Shown here piece by piece: positions 15,342 through 25,101 of a stretch of 64,000 nucleotides of DNA. Every line of letters begins with the position of its first letter. The first letter of the stretch is position 1. The DNA lies in contig JAEXOR010000049.1 in NCBI GenBank assembly GCA_023439185.1, positions 25,144 through 89,143 on the forward strand, in the 5' to 3' direction. The translations under genes were made by a program, and so were the position numbers. The notes beneath the pieces were generated by a model. The model made no database searches and was not told where the DNA came from. It was given only the letters and a program-made list of their open reading frames with translations. The stretch comes from Bacillota bacterium (GTDB taxonomy: Bacteria > Bacillota > Desulfotomaculia > Desulfotomaculales > Desulfallaceae).

Positions 15342-18300
15342 TTACCGCGTAACGGTGATCACTTTGGTGGTGGTATCGTAGTGCACCTGCGCGCCCAGGG
15401 CTTCGCCGACAAAACGCAACGGCACAAGGGTGCGGCCAGGCGGCAGCGTCGCCGGCGGGCAGTCGATGGTCCGGACCTCGCCGTCCACCATAGCCTGGCT
15501 GGAGCCCAGGGTGAGGACGATTACTTTGCCGGCGTCTGTTACGGTGATCCGCCGGGCGGCGGCGTCCCAGGTCACCTTTGCCCCCAGGGCTTCGCTGACG
15601 AAGCGGACGGGCACCAGGGTGCGGCCCTCCGCCACCAGGGGCGGCGCGTCCAGGACGTAGGGGCTGCCGTTGACGGAGGCGGCGGCGCTGCCCACGGCAA
15701 GCTCGACCACCAGCCGCTGCACTGCCTGTTCCAGCCGCATTACGGTATACAGGCTGAAGGTATCCGTGTAAAGGGTAAAGGTCCTGGTGTCCGGGTCGTA
15801 TTCACCGCCCAGAATTACCGGCACGATGTTGCCCTGGTCATCCTTCTCCAGCCGCACGCCGGTCAGTTGACTGATCTGTTCCGGGGTCAGGTCCCCCAGG
15901 TGGGACAGGTCGATGGTGACGGCCACGGGAGCGCCGAAGCCTTCGATTCTCTGGCCGGCGCCCTCGCCGGTCCTTACCAGGGCGGTCAGGTCGAAGATCC
16001 TCCCGCCGATTTCAAACAGGCCGGTGCTTTGCCCGGCGGGCGCCTGGGCCAGGATGTCTTCCCTTTCCGCCCCGGTTATTTCCCTGGCCCCTATTTCCAC
16101 AAGGGCCCCGCCGGTTACCTGCGGGACGGCCAGGGCACCGGGGGCGAAGTCCAGCCGCACACCGGTGTTTTCCACCGCGAAGGTCGTTTCGTGTTCCGCC
16201 AGCCTGGCAATGACGGCGGCGGATATTTGCGCCGTATTGCTGCTACTGCCGCCGGCCAGGGAAAGCACGGCTTGGTTTTCCTCTTTCAGTACTTGGTCCA
16301 AAGTCCTGTCCGCGGCGGTTTCAGCCACGTCGCTGATAATAGAGGTTCCGGAGGCCGGAGCGGAGCTTCCGCCGCTGCCACCGCCTCCACCGGAGGAGGC
16401 GCTAACTGTCAGATTGCTGGTGGGGGCCGTTTTTCCGTTGCAGGTTACCACCACCGGCTTATTATGATGGGTGGTCACCGACAGCGCGGTCCCATGGGCC
16501 GGATTGGCGGTGATGCCCATGTAGCTGAAATCTTCGTAGTCCACATCCAGGGTAGTGCTGTCATTATAGGTCAGGGTTACCACCAGGCCGTCCAGGTCCA
16601 GGGTCTGCCCCGCAGTGTAAGTCAAATCAGCCGGCTGGGTCTTAACGGCTATGCCGGTAACTGTCGGCTGCGGAGGCTGACCTCCCGTAACCGTTACGGT
16701 GGCCGTACCGGATTTTGTATTGTCAACCGTTGATGTGGCAGTAACGGTTAAGGTGGTTTTTGTTTCCCCTGCCGCCACAGTCAGCAGACCGGTTGCACTG
16801 ATGCTTGAGACGGTACTGTTAACGCTCCACATCACGCCCTGGCCCGGGTTATTCGTTCCGTTCACCGTGGCGCTGAACTGCCGTGTTGCGCCTTTCTGTA
16901 CATTTGCGGTGGCGGGCGAAACTGATACAGAGTTCACCACAGGCGTAACGGAGAGCGTAGTAAAGCTCACATCGGGGCCATAGGCAACGCCCGCGCTGTT
17001 TTGGGCGTAGGCACGCACATGGTAGGTCGTGCCGGCGATAAGCCCGGTGAGGCTGGACGTGAAGCCGGAGATGCCGCCCGTGCCCAATCTTTTGTTGTTG
17101 CTTATAATGGTAGGATTGACGCTCGCTCCCCAGGCAAAACCGTATTCCGTAATCTCAGCACCGCCATCCGAGGTTACGCTGCCGTTCAGTATCGCCGCAG
17201 AATTGGTCAGACCTGTCACCCCGCCTGTAACCACAGTTGGCAAAACGACTGTGGGCACCTTCTTGACCGAAACGATGCTTCCGCTGTTTTGATATACCCA
17301 GTAACTCGCAGCAGAGGCTGCGTGATCATAATCGCTGACAGATTTGACATCGCCCCCGACCTTGATATAGGGTCCTGCCGCCGTCAATACACCTTCAATG
17401 GTGATTTGGCCGCTGCCTGTGGCTACAGCGCCCGTGCCGTCCGACGCCGCCTTTCCACCGATCATTACGGTGCTGCCATTAGCGTAGACGCCGGTGCTAT
17501 TGGCGCCACTGGCTGTCACATTGCCGGTGATCAAGACATTATAGACCCCCCCGGCGGCAACTGCTTCAATATCACCGGTCGCGCCAACTCCTGTAACAGT
17601 CACGTTGCCGGTTACGGTCACTTCCGGGACGGGCGAACCCGTACCGTAGGTGGTCACGCCTGTCTTGTTCGCCGTAATGTCGCCGGTGATCTCCGCCGCG
17701 CCGCCGTTGCTGGCGCTGACGCCTTTGCTGGCGGGAGCCGCCGCCAATACGCCGCCCTTTACGGTGGCCTTGCTGTTCGCACCGGTGGAATATACGCCAA
17801 GGCTATTTTCACCAAGGCATTGCACGACGCCCTCGACGGTGATCACGCCGCCCAGAACAGCCCTTACCCCATCGCTCCCGGCGCCGCGGCATATTACGTC
17901 ACCCTCAACGATGACCTGGCCGCCGTTTGACGCCTGCACATTATAAGCGCTGCCCCGCGTTGCCTCGGCATTGGTGACGGTGGCGGATGAATTTGTTCCC
18001 TCAGCGCTCACGCTGCAGAAATTACCTATGACATTGAACCTACCGGAACCGGCGAAATCTGCTTTGCCGCCGTTTAGCACTGTCAGCGCGGTGGAACCGT
18101 TTTCGCCGCTCGTGTCAATGGTAAGCGTATATATGCCAAGCAGGAAGGTAACATCCTTTCCATCGACGACAATAGGTGTGTGCGCCGTAGCGTTGCCCCT
18201 AAGACTAATATTCCGTGGTGTTCCTGCTGGAACGGCATCCAGCGCCGCGTCAAGCGAGGAGTATCCGATCCCGGTCTCGTCAATCTCATAAATGTAGTCC

Positions 18301-21300
18301 GCGCCTGGCACTTCCTTCACCCAAACGACGGCGCCTGTTCCATCAGTGTATTTACGATAGCCGGGCTTGCCGGAATCGGTCGTGTATTGGCCAGCAGTTT
18401 TATCGGTTGAGCCGATCCTCACATATATGGGCGCTGTGATGGTGCCCTCGATCGTGATACTGCCCTCATTCGCAACCGCTCCGATTCCGGTTGTCGGGTT
18501 GGCTATGGCGTTGCCCTTAACAGTGACCGAGGAATCGTTATTGCCATTATAAGCAGCAGCTCCATATTGGCCCGTCGCCACGGCGTCGCCTGAAACTTCG
18601 GTCGTGCTGTTCAGCTCGGCGTAAGCGCCGTACATTCCACCCGTGGCGTTTCCGCCCACCTTTGCGGTACTGCTGCTTGACGCATTAACGCCGATCCATC
18701 CGCCGGAAGCATTGCCCGCAACCTCGACGTCGGCATAGCTGGTGGCGGTTGCGCCAATTCTTGGGTTGAAATTGTTATTGATATTTTCGGCTATGGCGTC
18801 CCCGCCGACGACCACCTTACTCCTTTGCCCATTGTAGGCCGAGTCCGCGTAAGCTCCGAATTTATTGCCTGTGGCGTTTTCCGTAACCGTGACTTGAGCG
18901 CCGTACCGCGCGTATACGCCATAGCTAAGCGCGTCATTGTTTGTGGAGGGTGCTGTCGCAGTAGCATTGCTCACTTTTACGACGGTTTCATCCCACCAGG
19001 CATACACCCCACATGTTGTACCGGTAACGTTAAACCAGCCCGGAGATGCCGTAGCGTCAACATAGCCAATTTCTCCGGAACTCAATGATAGCCCCGGCCC
19101 TCCGGCATTTACCACATTCAACGTAAATCCGTTCAGGTCAAATGTAATTCTTTTATTTTGATCGTTGCCAATGGAAATGCCGCCATTGTAATCAATATTT
19201 TTCAGCAATTTAATTGTGACAGTTTGCCCATTTAGTACCGTAGCCAAAGCCGCATCCAGCGTGGCGTACTCCGTGCTTTCGATGGAGCAGGTGTTGGCTG
19301 GCGCGGTGTGCTCCTTCACCCAGACGGTGTGGGTGCCGAAGGACGTCTCGGTATCAGTGTAGGTGTGGTAGCCGGGATTCGCGGAGGGGCTGTCTTTCTC
19401 CGACTCCGTCCTGGGCGTATTCCCCAGCTTGATATAGGTTTTGCCCGAAATGGTCCCGTCGACGGTGATTTTGGTCGTTGTCTCCGGGTTTGTGCTTCTC
19501 GCGTAGGCCCCGATGCTGCTCGCATGGTCGTTGGCCTGGACATTTCCGTTGACCGTCACCTGGGCCTTGCCCTGCGCCCACACGCCGTAGGCATAGGCGT
19601 CGCTACCCTGCCCGGCGGTGACGTTTTTGTTCACCGTCACCAGGGCGGAACTGGACGCGTCCACGCCAATTTGCGCGGCCTGCACGTTGCCGGCGAGCAC
19701 GACCTCGGTGGGGAAGTTGGGGTTACCGTTTAGCACGCCGCTGGCGCGCACGCCTACGCCGCCCTTGCCCATGGCGGTCACATCTTTATACACCGTCACC
19801 TCGCCGCCGGCCACGGCGTCCACAGCCACACCGTTGTTGTTATCGTCTGTGGCGGTGACACCGCCCAGCACATCGATCCGGCTGGTGGCGGTGTCGCCGT
19901 TTTTGCCGGAGCGGATGCCGCTTTTGCCCACGGCGTCGTTCTTCACCGTGATTTTGCCGCCGGTCTGCGCGTATGCGGCGAGACCATTGGTGCTGGTGGC
20001 GTTATAGACCATGGCATGGGAACCGGCGCCCTCGGCCGTCACCGCTGTACCTTTGGAGACGGCGTTGACCCCACTGGCGCCGATCATGAGGAAGATGCCG
20101 CCGTTTTTCACCGCAAGCCCGGGTGTAAGCTCGCTGTCCCTCCCCAAGGTCAGAGTCTTGCCATTGGGGTCGATGCTGACGTTTTTGCTGTCGATCTCAA
20201 GACCGTCGTGGTTGATATCATCCAGCAAGTTGATGGTGGTGGTCGCGGCCCCGCCGGTTGGGACCGCCGCCAGCGCCGCGTCCAGGCTGTCGTAATATTG
20301 GTAGGTGCCCGATGTCATGCAGACAGGGGTATAGGTGTAGGGGGAACTGGGCTCCGAAACATCGCTGTCCGAAAAATCCCCCATGGGGGCAACCGCTTTT
20401 ACCGTAAAAGTATAGTCCCCCAAACCGTAGCCTTGCAGCGAGGACGTGAAATCCACTGAGGTGCCGGTGGGGTTTGTGCTGGTCTTAAGCATGCCGCCGA
20501 CATAGAGGGTCACCAGATAGTGGTCGGCGTCCGGCACCGCATCCCACGCCGCCTTCACCGTTCCCGGCGTCGTCGTATTATCCCATCTGAGGTTGCCGGG
20601 GGTGGCGAGCTTGGTGGCCGCGGCAGCACCGGTGGTCGGGAAGACCGCCGTAACCTTAACGGCGCCCAGCGTCGAGTCGATGGCCGTGGTGACCGTGGTG
20701 GCCCCGGCCACCGTGAAGAAGTCCTCGGTAACCCCCTCCAGCGTGAAGCCGGGCTTGGAGCCCAAGACGATGGTGGCCGTGTACTGGGTGTTCGGGGCAA
20801 AGCTGCCGGACACCGCCGGCGACCAGGTTATGCCGCCGGTGTACTGGGTTGTCTCGACAATCGTCACCGGCGTCCCGCCGGTCGCAGGCAGGGTGACCCC
20901 CGGAATGGCCGAGATGTCCACCGGCACATCCGCATCCGCCGCAGAGACGGTGACCGGGAGGGTCAGCTTTAAGGTTTGGCCGTTCCCATCTTGCAGGTCC
21001 TTGGCAATGAGCGTCAGGTAGTAGTCGCCGGTCGTCGTAGGCTCCATGGTGACCTGGTTACCGCCGGTCGCGACGCCAAGGTAAACGTCGTCAGCCTCGC
21101 CGTTCAATTCGAAGGTCACCCTGTAATCCGCGCCCACCGGGGTGCAGTCGGTGGGCTTACCCACCTTGGCCGTCAGCGGCAGGACAGCGGGCAGCTGGGT
21201 AAAGTAGCTTCTGTACTGTCCGCCGGCGGAATAGCGCACACCGTCGGACAGGCTGAGGCCGCTGCTGCCCGGGGCGATGTCGATGGTGCCGGTCCCCGAC

Positions 21301-22121
21301 GTGGCCACCCGCCCGGTGAAGCTGCCCCCGATGAGTGTGGCGGCACTGGAGCAGGAGAGGGCGAAGTGTTCGGCGGCACTGGCTGTAAAGGTTCCGCCCG
21401 TGATATGGGCCCTGCCAATGCTGCCCACCGATACCGCGTAGTACAGGGCACTGACGCTGCCATCTTCGATGAAGGCGTTGCCCCCCATCACCCGGATACC
21501 ATGCTTGGAGCCGCTTGCGCTGCCGATGGTGCCCCCGGTGACCTCCAGCTCATCGTAGCTCTCCACGGCGTTCTCAGCGCCGATGATGACGCCGCCGCCG
21601 ATGGTCAGCTGGCCGGTGGAGTTATTGAGGCCGGTGTAGTCGCTGGTCACCGAGCCACCGGTGATCTCGATGTCGCCGCCGTTGTTCCGGATGGTACCCA
21701 GCATGTTGGTGCTGCCGGTCTGGGTCACCGAGGCGTCATCCTCCAGGGTGAGGCTGGCCCCGACAGCCACCTCAATCACCGGATTGCCGCTGCCGGTGAT
21801 GGCAATGTCCCCCTGAAGGGTTACATCCGCACCTACGGCGATGGTGATCTTGTATTCTCCTGCATCCAACGATCCATCCGTCGAGGTAAGGGTGACGTTC
21901 CGGTCAATGGTTAGATCGCCGGTCAGGGTGATGTCATCATCAATGCTGATAGTATCGCCGCCTGTGTAGGTAGCACCGACAACGGTTATTAAATCTCCCA
22001 CGTTTGTAACGCTGACGACGGTATCGTCCGCCCACGCCGTGTTCGTCCCCGCCGGCGCGCCGGCCGCCATAAGGCAGAATACCAGCAGGACGGACAAAAA
22101 TTTTCTCAGCCTTCCCTTCAT
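15342..22121 (-). CDS. Giant secreted repeat protein with beta-helix modules and C-terminal copper-amine-oxidase-N-like domain
   Basis: A 2259-residue exported protein. A signal peptide ends near AWA31. A Gly/Thr/Val-rich region of short beta-helix-like repeats covers about 40-300, then Ig-like and Fn3-like segments to about 600. Three homologous modules follow (about 600-945, 945-1277, 1277-1627); each opens with a YxSLDAALAAVP-type phrase and ends with a GYxxYTD...VWVKE-type phrase. An Fn3-like domain (about 1630-1720), a Big_2-like Ig domain (about 1725-1815), another Ig-like domain, a Gly/Ser linker and a beta domain come next. The C-terminus (about 2145-2259) has two RTLVPVRFVSEALGA-type repeats of the copper amine oxidase N-domain, often a cell-wall attachment or interaction module. 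GGGGGAG precedes the ATG. Probably adhesive or structural. Confidence 0.85.
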   Translation of the reverse strand: MKGRLRKFLSVLLVFCLMAAGAPAGTNTAWADDTVVSVTNVGDLITVVGATYTGGDTISIDDDITLTGDLTIDRNVTLTSTDGSLDAGEYKITIAVGADVTLQGDIAITGSGNPVIEVAVGASLTLEDDASVTQTGSTNMLGTIRNNGGDIEITGGSVTSDYTGLNNSTGQLTIGGGVIIGAENAVESYDELEVTGGTIGSASGSKHGIRVMGGNAFIEDGSVSALYYAVSVGSIGRAHITGGTFTASAAEHFALSCSSAATLIGGSFTGRVATSGTGTIDIAPGSSGLSLSDGVRYSAGGQYRSYFTQLPAVLPLTAKVGKPTDCTPVGADYRVTFELNGEADDVYLGVATGGNQVTMEPTTTGDYYLTLIAKDLQDGNGQTLKLTLPVTVSAADADVPVDISAIPGVTLPATGGTPVTIVETTQYTGGITWSPAVSGSFAPNTQYTATIVLGSKPGFTLEGVTEDFFTVAGATTVTTAIDSTLGAVKVTAVFPTTGAAAATKLATPGNLRWDNTTTPGTVKAAWDAVPDADHYLVTLYVGGMLKTSTNPTGTSVDFTSSLQGYGLGDYTFTVKAVAPMGDFSDSDVSEPSSPYTYTPVCMTSGTYQYYDSLDAALAAVPTGGAATTTINLLDDINHDGLEIDSKNVSIDPNGKTLTLGRDSELTPGLAVKNGGIFLMIGASGVNAVSKGTAVTAEGAGSHAMVYNATSTNGLAAYAQTGGKITVKNDAVGKSGIRSGKNGDTATSRIDVLGGVTATDDNNNGVAVDAVAGGEVTVYKDVTAMGKGGVGVRASGVLNGNPNFPTEVVLAGNVQAAQIGVDASSSALVTVNKNVTAGQGSDAYAYGVWAQGKAQVTVNGNVQANDHASSIGAYARSTNPETTTKITVDGTISGKTYIKLGNTPRTESEKDSPSANPGYHTYTDTETSFGTHTVWVKEHTAPANTCSIESTEYATLDAALATVLNGQTVTIKLLKNIDYNGGISIGNDQNKRITFDLNGFTLNVVNAGGPGLSLSSGEIGYVDATASPGWFNVTGTTCGVYAWWDETVVKVSNATATAPSTNNDALSYGVYARYGAQVTVTENATGNKFGAYADSAYNGQRSKVVVGGDAIAENINNNFNPRIGATATSYADVEVAGNASGGWIGVNASSSSTAKVGGNATGGMYGAYAELNSTTEVSGDAVATGQYGAAAYNGNNDSSVTVKGNAIANPTTGIGAVANEGSITIEGTITAPIYVRIGSTDKTAGQYTTDSGKPGYRKYTDGTGAVVWVKEVPGADYIYEIDETGIGYSSLDAALDAVPAGTPRNISLRGNATAHTPIVVDGKDVTFLLGIYTLTIDTSGENGSTALTVLNGGKADFAGSGRFNVIGNFCSVSAEGTNSSATVTNAEATRGSAYNVQASNGGQVIVEGDVICRGAGSDGVRAVLGGVITVEGVVQCLGENSLGVYSTGANSKATVKGGVLAAAPASKGVSASNGGAAEITGDITANKTGVTTYGTGSPVPEVTVTGNVTVTGVGATGDIEAVAAGGVYNVLITGNVTASGANSTGVYANGSTVMIGGKAASDGTGAVATGSGQITIEGVLTAAGPYIKVGGDVKSVSDYDHAASAASYWVYQNSGSIVSVKKVPTVVLPTVVTGGVTGLTNSAAILNGSVTSDGGAEITEYGFAWGASVNPTIISNNKRLGTGGISGFTSSLTGLIAGTTYHVRAYAQNSAGVAYGPDVSFTTLSVTPVVNSVSVSPATANVQKGATRQFSATVNGTNNPGQGVMWSVNSTVSSISATGLLTVAAGETKTTLTVTATSTVDNTKSGTATVTVTGGQPPQPTVTGIAVKTQPADLTYTAGQTLDLDGLVVTLTYNDSTTLDVDYEDFSYMGITANPAHGTALSVTTHHNKPVVVTCNGKTAPTSNLTVSASSGGGGGSGGSSAPASGTSIISDVAETAADRTLDQVLKEENQAVLSLAGGSSSNTAQISAAVIARLAEHETTFAVENTGVRLDFAPGALAVPQVTGGALVEIGAREITGAEREDILAQAPAGQSTGLFEIGGRIFDLTALVRTGEGAGQRIEGFGAPVAVTIDLSHLGDLTPEQISQLTGVRLEKDDQGNIVPVILGGEYDPDTRTFTLYTDTFSLYTVMRLEQAVQRLVVELAVGSAAASVNGSPYVLDAPPLVAEGRTLVPVRFVSEALGAKVTWDAAARRITVTDAGKVIVLTLGSSQAMVDGEVRTIDCPPATLPPGRTLVPLRFVGEALGAQVHYDTTTKVITVTR

Positions 22122-22175
22122 GGTTCTTGCTCCCCCTTTTTTTAGCTAAGGATAAAGGTTCCATTTGGACCGCGG

Positions 22176-22793
22176 TTATTTTTCGGCGATGACCAGCGAA
22201 TCCAGCAGTGACTTATAGTCGGGCTCCACCTCCGCGTAATCGGAATCCGGCATCGTCAGACAGATTGCGGTGAAAAGGGCGCTGTCCTTTTTGATGAAAT
22301 ACACGTCGTACCGCATTTTGAGGCTGCCTGTGTCTACGGTATAATTCAAGTATTTCGCGTTCATGCCGCCGGCGCTTGCGTCCTCCGGTTCGCCCCATGT
22401 GTAGGTATACTTCTCAATATTTTCACGTTCTTGATAGGACGCGATGGCCGATTCCACAGCAGCCTCCCCGGGACCCTGCTTAACCCAAAAATCGCCGGAG
22501 CCTTTTCTGTATCGAAACAGCGTTCCCGTGCCGGGGAGCGGCTCCCATCCCTTCGGCGGCGTGACTGCGACCGAATACTCCCTGCTGCCGGCATCTCCCT
22601 TGGAGGCGCCGGCATTCCCTTCGGCGCTCTGCTGCGGCGGGGTCTGCTCCGGCGTTGCTTTATCCGCGCCCTGCCCGCAGGCGGTCAGGAACAGCAAGAC
22701 CAGCAGGACGAGCAGGGCCTTGCCCATAAGCCCGGCGGCATTTCCGCCGACAAGGCGGATGCCTGATTTTTGCGGCTGGGCTTGGTCGTTCAT
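22176..22793 (-). CDS. Lipoprotein of unknown function
   Basis: About 205 residues. A short charged N-terminus is followed by a hydrophobic segment and lipobox FLTAC, then a low-complexity Gln/Pro/Ala/Gly linker and a folded domain beginning REYSVAVTPPKGWEPLPG that resembles PsbP/LpqN-type lipoprotein domains. ATG at 22793 lies about 9 bases after GGAGG; a TTG at 22799 is too close to it. It lies 54 bases upstream of the giant surface protein and follows another lipoprotein, so the three are probably co-transcribed. Confidence 0.7.
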   Translation of the reverse strand: MNDQAQPQKSGIRLVGGNAAGLMGKALLVLLVLLFLTACGQGADKATPEQTPPQQSAEGNAGASKGDAGSREYSVAVTPPKGWEPLPGTGTLFRYRKGSGDFWVKQGPGEAAVESAIASYQERENIEKYTYTWGEPEDASAGGMNAKYLNYTVDTGSLKMRYDVYFIKKDSALFTAICLTMPDSDYAEVEPDYKSLLDSLVIAEK

Positions 22794-22795
22794 GT

Positions 22796-23290
22796 TCAAT
22801 TCCCTCCTTCCAGGCTCTCCTGTACAACGCTGAGGTTGAGGATTTCGTTTTTCACCTCATAGTTGAGGGTGATTGCGACGCCCGCACTATTTTGGGCGAG
22901 ATACATGCGGTTGTCATCGCTGGAATAGCTCAGCGTTTCAGCTGCAAAGCCCGCGTCGGTCACCTTGGCGAAGTAGTCCTCAAAGGCTTTTTGCGTGACC
23001 TCCCCGATGATCAGCGTACAGGTTTCGTCGGCGTTCGCCACAAAAGCCACCTTGCCGGCTTCGAGCTTGGGAATTTTCGCGCCCATCTGCTCGGTGGGCC
23101 ATTCGCCGCCGCCGATGGTCGCTTGCAATCCATCCTCCGTCTTAACGGTCACTTTGTCCCCATCAATGTCCGCCTTGCCGCCGGTGGCGTTTTCAAAGGC
23201 TTTTTCGCCAATCGCCTGGCCGGGACTCTTGCAGCCCGCGAGGGTGCAGGCCAGCAAAAGCGTCAACGCGATAATGCCAAGTCTTTTCAT
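22796..23290 (-). CDS. Small lipoprotein of unknown function
   Basis: A 164-residue secreted lipoprotein with lipobox LAGC (Cys20). The mature part contains an alternating beta pattern (KADIDGDKVTVKTEDG, then ATIGGGEWP) and resembles the DUF6591-type putative lipoproteins; this name is from memory. Its stop lies 2 bases before the start of the next lipoprotein, indicating coupling. It is part of the cell-surface cluster with the giant repeat protein. Confidence 0.7.
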   Translation of the reverse strand: MKRLGIIALTLLLACTLAGCKSPGQAIGEKAFENATGGKADIDGDKVTVKTEDGLQATIGGGEWPTEQMGAKIPKLEAGKVAFVANADETCTLIIGEVTQKAFEDYFAKVTDAGFAAETLSYSSDDNRMYLAQNSAGVAITLNYEVKNEILNLSVVQESLEGGN

Positions 23291-23393
23291 TTTGTTTTTC
23301 TCCTTTCACATGCTGACAAGCCGTTTTGCCCTTCCATCCAATCAATGAACGGATGAAAAACCCCGTTTAAACGCCGCGATATGCTGAACCTGC

Positions 23394-23702
23394 TCATTCT
23401 TCGCTTCCGTCCCTGCTGTCGCACTCGACGCACAGGCCATAATCGGGACTGTAATCGGCGTCGCATACCCATCGCAAACATTTAACGCAGCGGTTGAAGT
23501 GTTCTTTGGCGTTCTCCTGAGCCTCGTCAAAGGCCGTATTGTATGCTTTTTGCAGCTTCCATTTTTGAAACAGACCTTGCTCACTGGGCGCTTCAACCCC
23601 GGGGGCAGTGTATTCCCGGTGGCAAATGTCACAGTAAAAGGTAAATTGCAATCGTCCTCCCGCGTGATCCTCGCTGTATCGCCGGGTAAACGCCGTTGCC
23701 AT
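23394..23702 (-). CDS. Small double zinc-ribbon-like protein
   Basis: About 102 residues with CxxC pairs: CDIC near 22-25, CVKC and WVC near 70-80, and CVEC near 90, consistent with one or two structural zinc sites. There is no signal peptide. ATG at 23702 is 6 bases after GGAGG; the ATG at 23708 touches that site. It is the first gene of the lipoprotein/surface-protein run. Function unknown. Confidence 0.65.
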   Translation of the reverse strand: MATAFTRRYSEDHAGGRLQFTFYCDICHREYTAPGVEAPSEQGLFQKWKLQKAYNTAFDEAQENAKEHFNRCVKCLRWVCDADYSPDYGLCVECDSRDGSEE

Positions 23703-23866
23703 GCACATCCTCCTTCCGTTGGAAAATCACAATTATACCGCATACTTTCATTTTGCATTCAGCTCCCGCCCTTGGGTAGCTATGCGACAGCATAGGTTAG
23801 GGGTGAGAGGTATAAAAAACTACCTATTCGTTCTACTAGGTCAGCCCGTGCATACTGCCGCACGAC

Positions 23867-24364
23867 TCATTTCATCAGCATGATCACGCCGAAGGGGATG
23901 CGGCCATTTTCGTCCGGGAGGGGAAAAAGCAAAGCGTTGTGATAGTCGCCGGTAACCGGGAAGCCCCAACCTTTACAGAACAGCTCCAGGGGAAAGGAGA
24001 GCCGGCTTAGAAGCGCGGTATTGCCATAAAATATGCCCTCGGCAGCCTCCAGTATGGCGTAGTTTTCATCGGTGACACGGCCCAGAAAATTGATTTTTCC
24101 CGTAAGTATTTCGCCAGCTTGCAGACCCGTATTGTCCATGAGCGCGCGGTTCGCTCTGTACAGGACGCCGCCTCTCCCGAATATGGCAGTCGGACAGGAA
24201 AAAAGGTCGATGATCGGCAGTGACTCCCCCTCGGTTTGCACAAATAATTGAAACTGCTTTATAAAGCGCTCCTGTTCCGCAAGCTCTTTCTCAATACCCC
24301 TTTGCATCAAAACAAGATCGGCGCAAAGCCGCTCCCTTGATTTTTCCTGTTTCAGGAAAATCAC
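23867..24364 (-). CDS. PAS-domain-like protein, possibly a broken regulator
   Basis: About 165 residues starting at a GTG with no clear ribosome binding site. A helical N-terminus (KSRERLCADLVLMQRGIEKELAEQERFIKQFQ) is followed by a PAS-like fold (LPIIDLFSCPTAIFGRGGVLYRANRALMDNTG). The adjacent AraC-type fragment (24507-25091) has a similar PAS region fused to a DNA-binding domain, so this piece could be a regulator that lost its DNA-binding half, or a stand-alone sensor. No catalytic motif is visible. Confidence 0.4.
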   Translation of the reverse strand: MIFLKQEKSRERLCADLVLMQRGIEKELAEQERFIKQFQLFVQTEGESLPIIDLFSCPTAIFGRGGVLYRANRALMDNTGLQAGEILTGKINFLGRVTDENYAILEAAEGIFYGNTALLSRLSFPLELFCKGWGFPVTGDYHNALLFPLPDENGRIPFGVIMLMK

Positions 24365-24458
24365 CCCATTTCTCTCAGGATTGGCTTCATTTTATTTTAT
24401 AAAAGGCAGAGGCCCCGGTATATCGGATCCATGCTCAGATTTCGTCAATCATGAGCAT

Positions 24459-24496
24459 ACAAAAAGCCCCCGCAATCCACATGGATCGCGGGGGCC
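24459..24496 (-). terminator. Terminator of the AraC-type gene
   Basis: A 13-bp GC-rich stem with one mismatch (24466-24478 with 24483-24495) and a 4-base loop, followed on the minus strand by CTTTTTG. It lies about 11 bases after the stop at 24507. Confidence 0.85.
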
Positions 24497-24506
24497 TGTT
24501 TTTACG

Positions 24507-25091
24507 TCATTTCCCGATTGTTTTTCGATATTGGGACGGGGTCATGCCGGTATACTTTTTGAACAGGCGCGTAAGGTGGGAAGGGCTTAAACGGGCAATC
24601 TCCGCAAGCTTGGCGGCGTCGAATTCTTTCCGCCAGTGATTCTCAAGATACTCTCTGGCTTTTGCCACGTCCGATCTGCCCTGATAGACCCTGCTGGTGA
24701 AAAAAACGCTCACCATATACGCCATTTCACCGTCTGGGCTGATAACTGGGAAATTTAAAATATCGGTGTAGATCGCTTCGATATCGTAAACGGCGCTTTT
24801 AGTCCCATACCATTCCCAAAAGCTCTCCAGCGGAATTCTGATGTCCGGTATCAGCACAATCTCTCCCTGAAAGGCTCTTCTGATATCGTCCCGCAGCCCG
24901 AACTGCTCATTGACAAAGGGGTTCTTGATCAGATTGTATTTGCCAAGGATGCGGCTGGTGTCCAAAACATTCCACATCTTCAGCACAGCCTCATTGATGA
25001 AAACGATATCGCCGCCCGGCTCGAATATCTGGATGGGAAGTGGAAAAAGCTCCGCAATCTGAAAAAGCCGGTTCTCTGTTTCGCAGCGCGT
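24507..25091 (-). pseudogene. PAS-AraC-type regulator lacking a normal start
   Basis: The open frame runs from just after a TAA at 25092-25094 to 24507. It encodes part of a PAS domain (AELFPLPIQIFEPGGD, VFINEAVLKMWNV), then a C-terminal AraC-type helix-turn-helix (DAAKLAEIARLSPSHLTRLFKKYTGMTPSQYRK). No ATG, GTG or TTG occurs in frame before GTG 24986, which is inside the PAS domain. The frame opens about 10 bases after the stop of the upstream LuxR-type gene. Likely a 5'-truncated gene; use of GTG 24986 would give a 159-residue protein with an intact DNA-binding domain. Confidence 0.55.
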
Positions 25092-25101
25092 TTACCGCTC
25101 T

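Noticed and set aside
15258..21914. Several long open frames on the plus strand opposite the giant surface protein (up to 491 codons)
   Set aside because: They are mirror images of the GC-rich, repeat-biased codons of the minus-strand gene, have low-complexity compositions and no ribosome binding sites. The minus-strand frame has a signal peptide and known domains.
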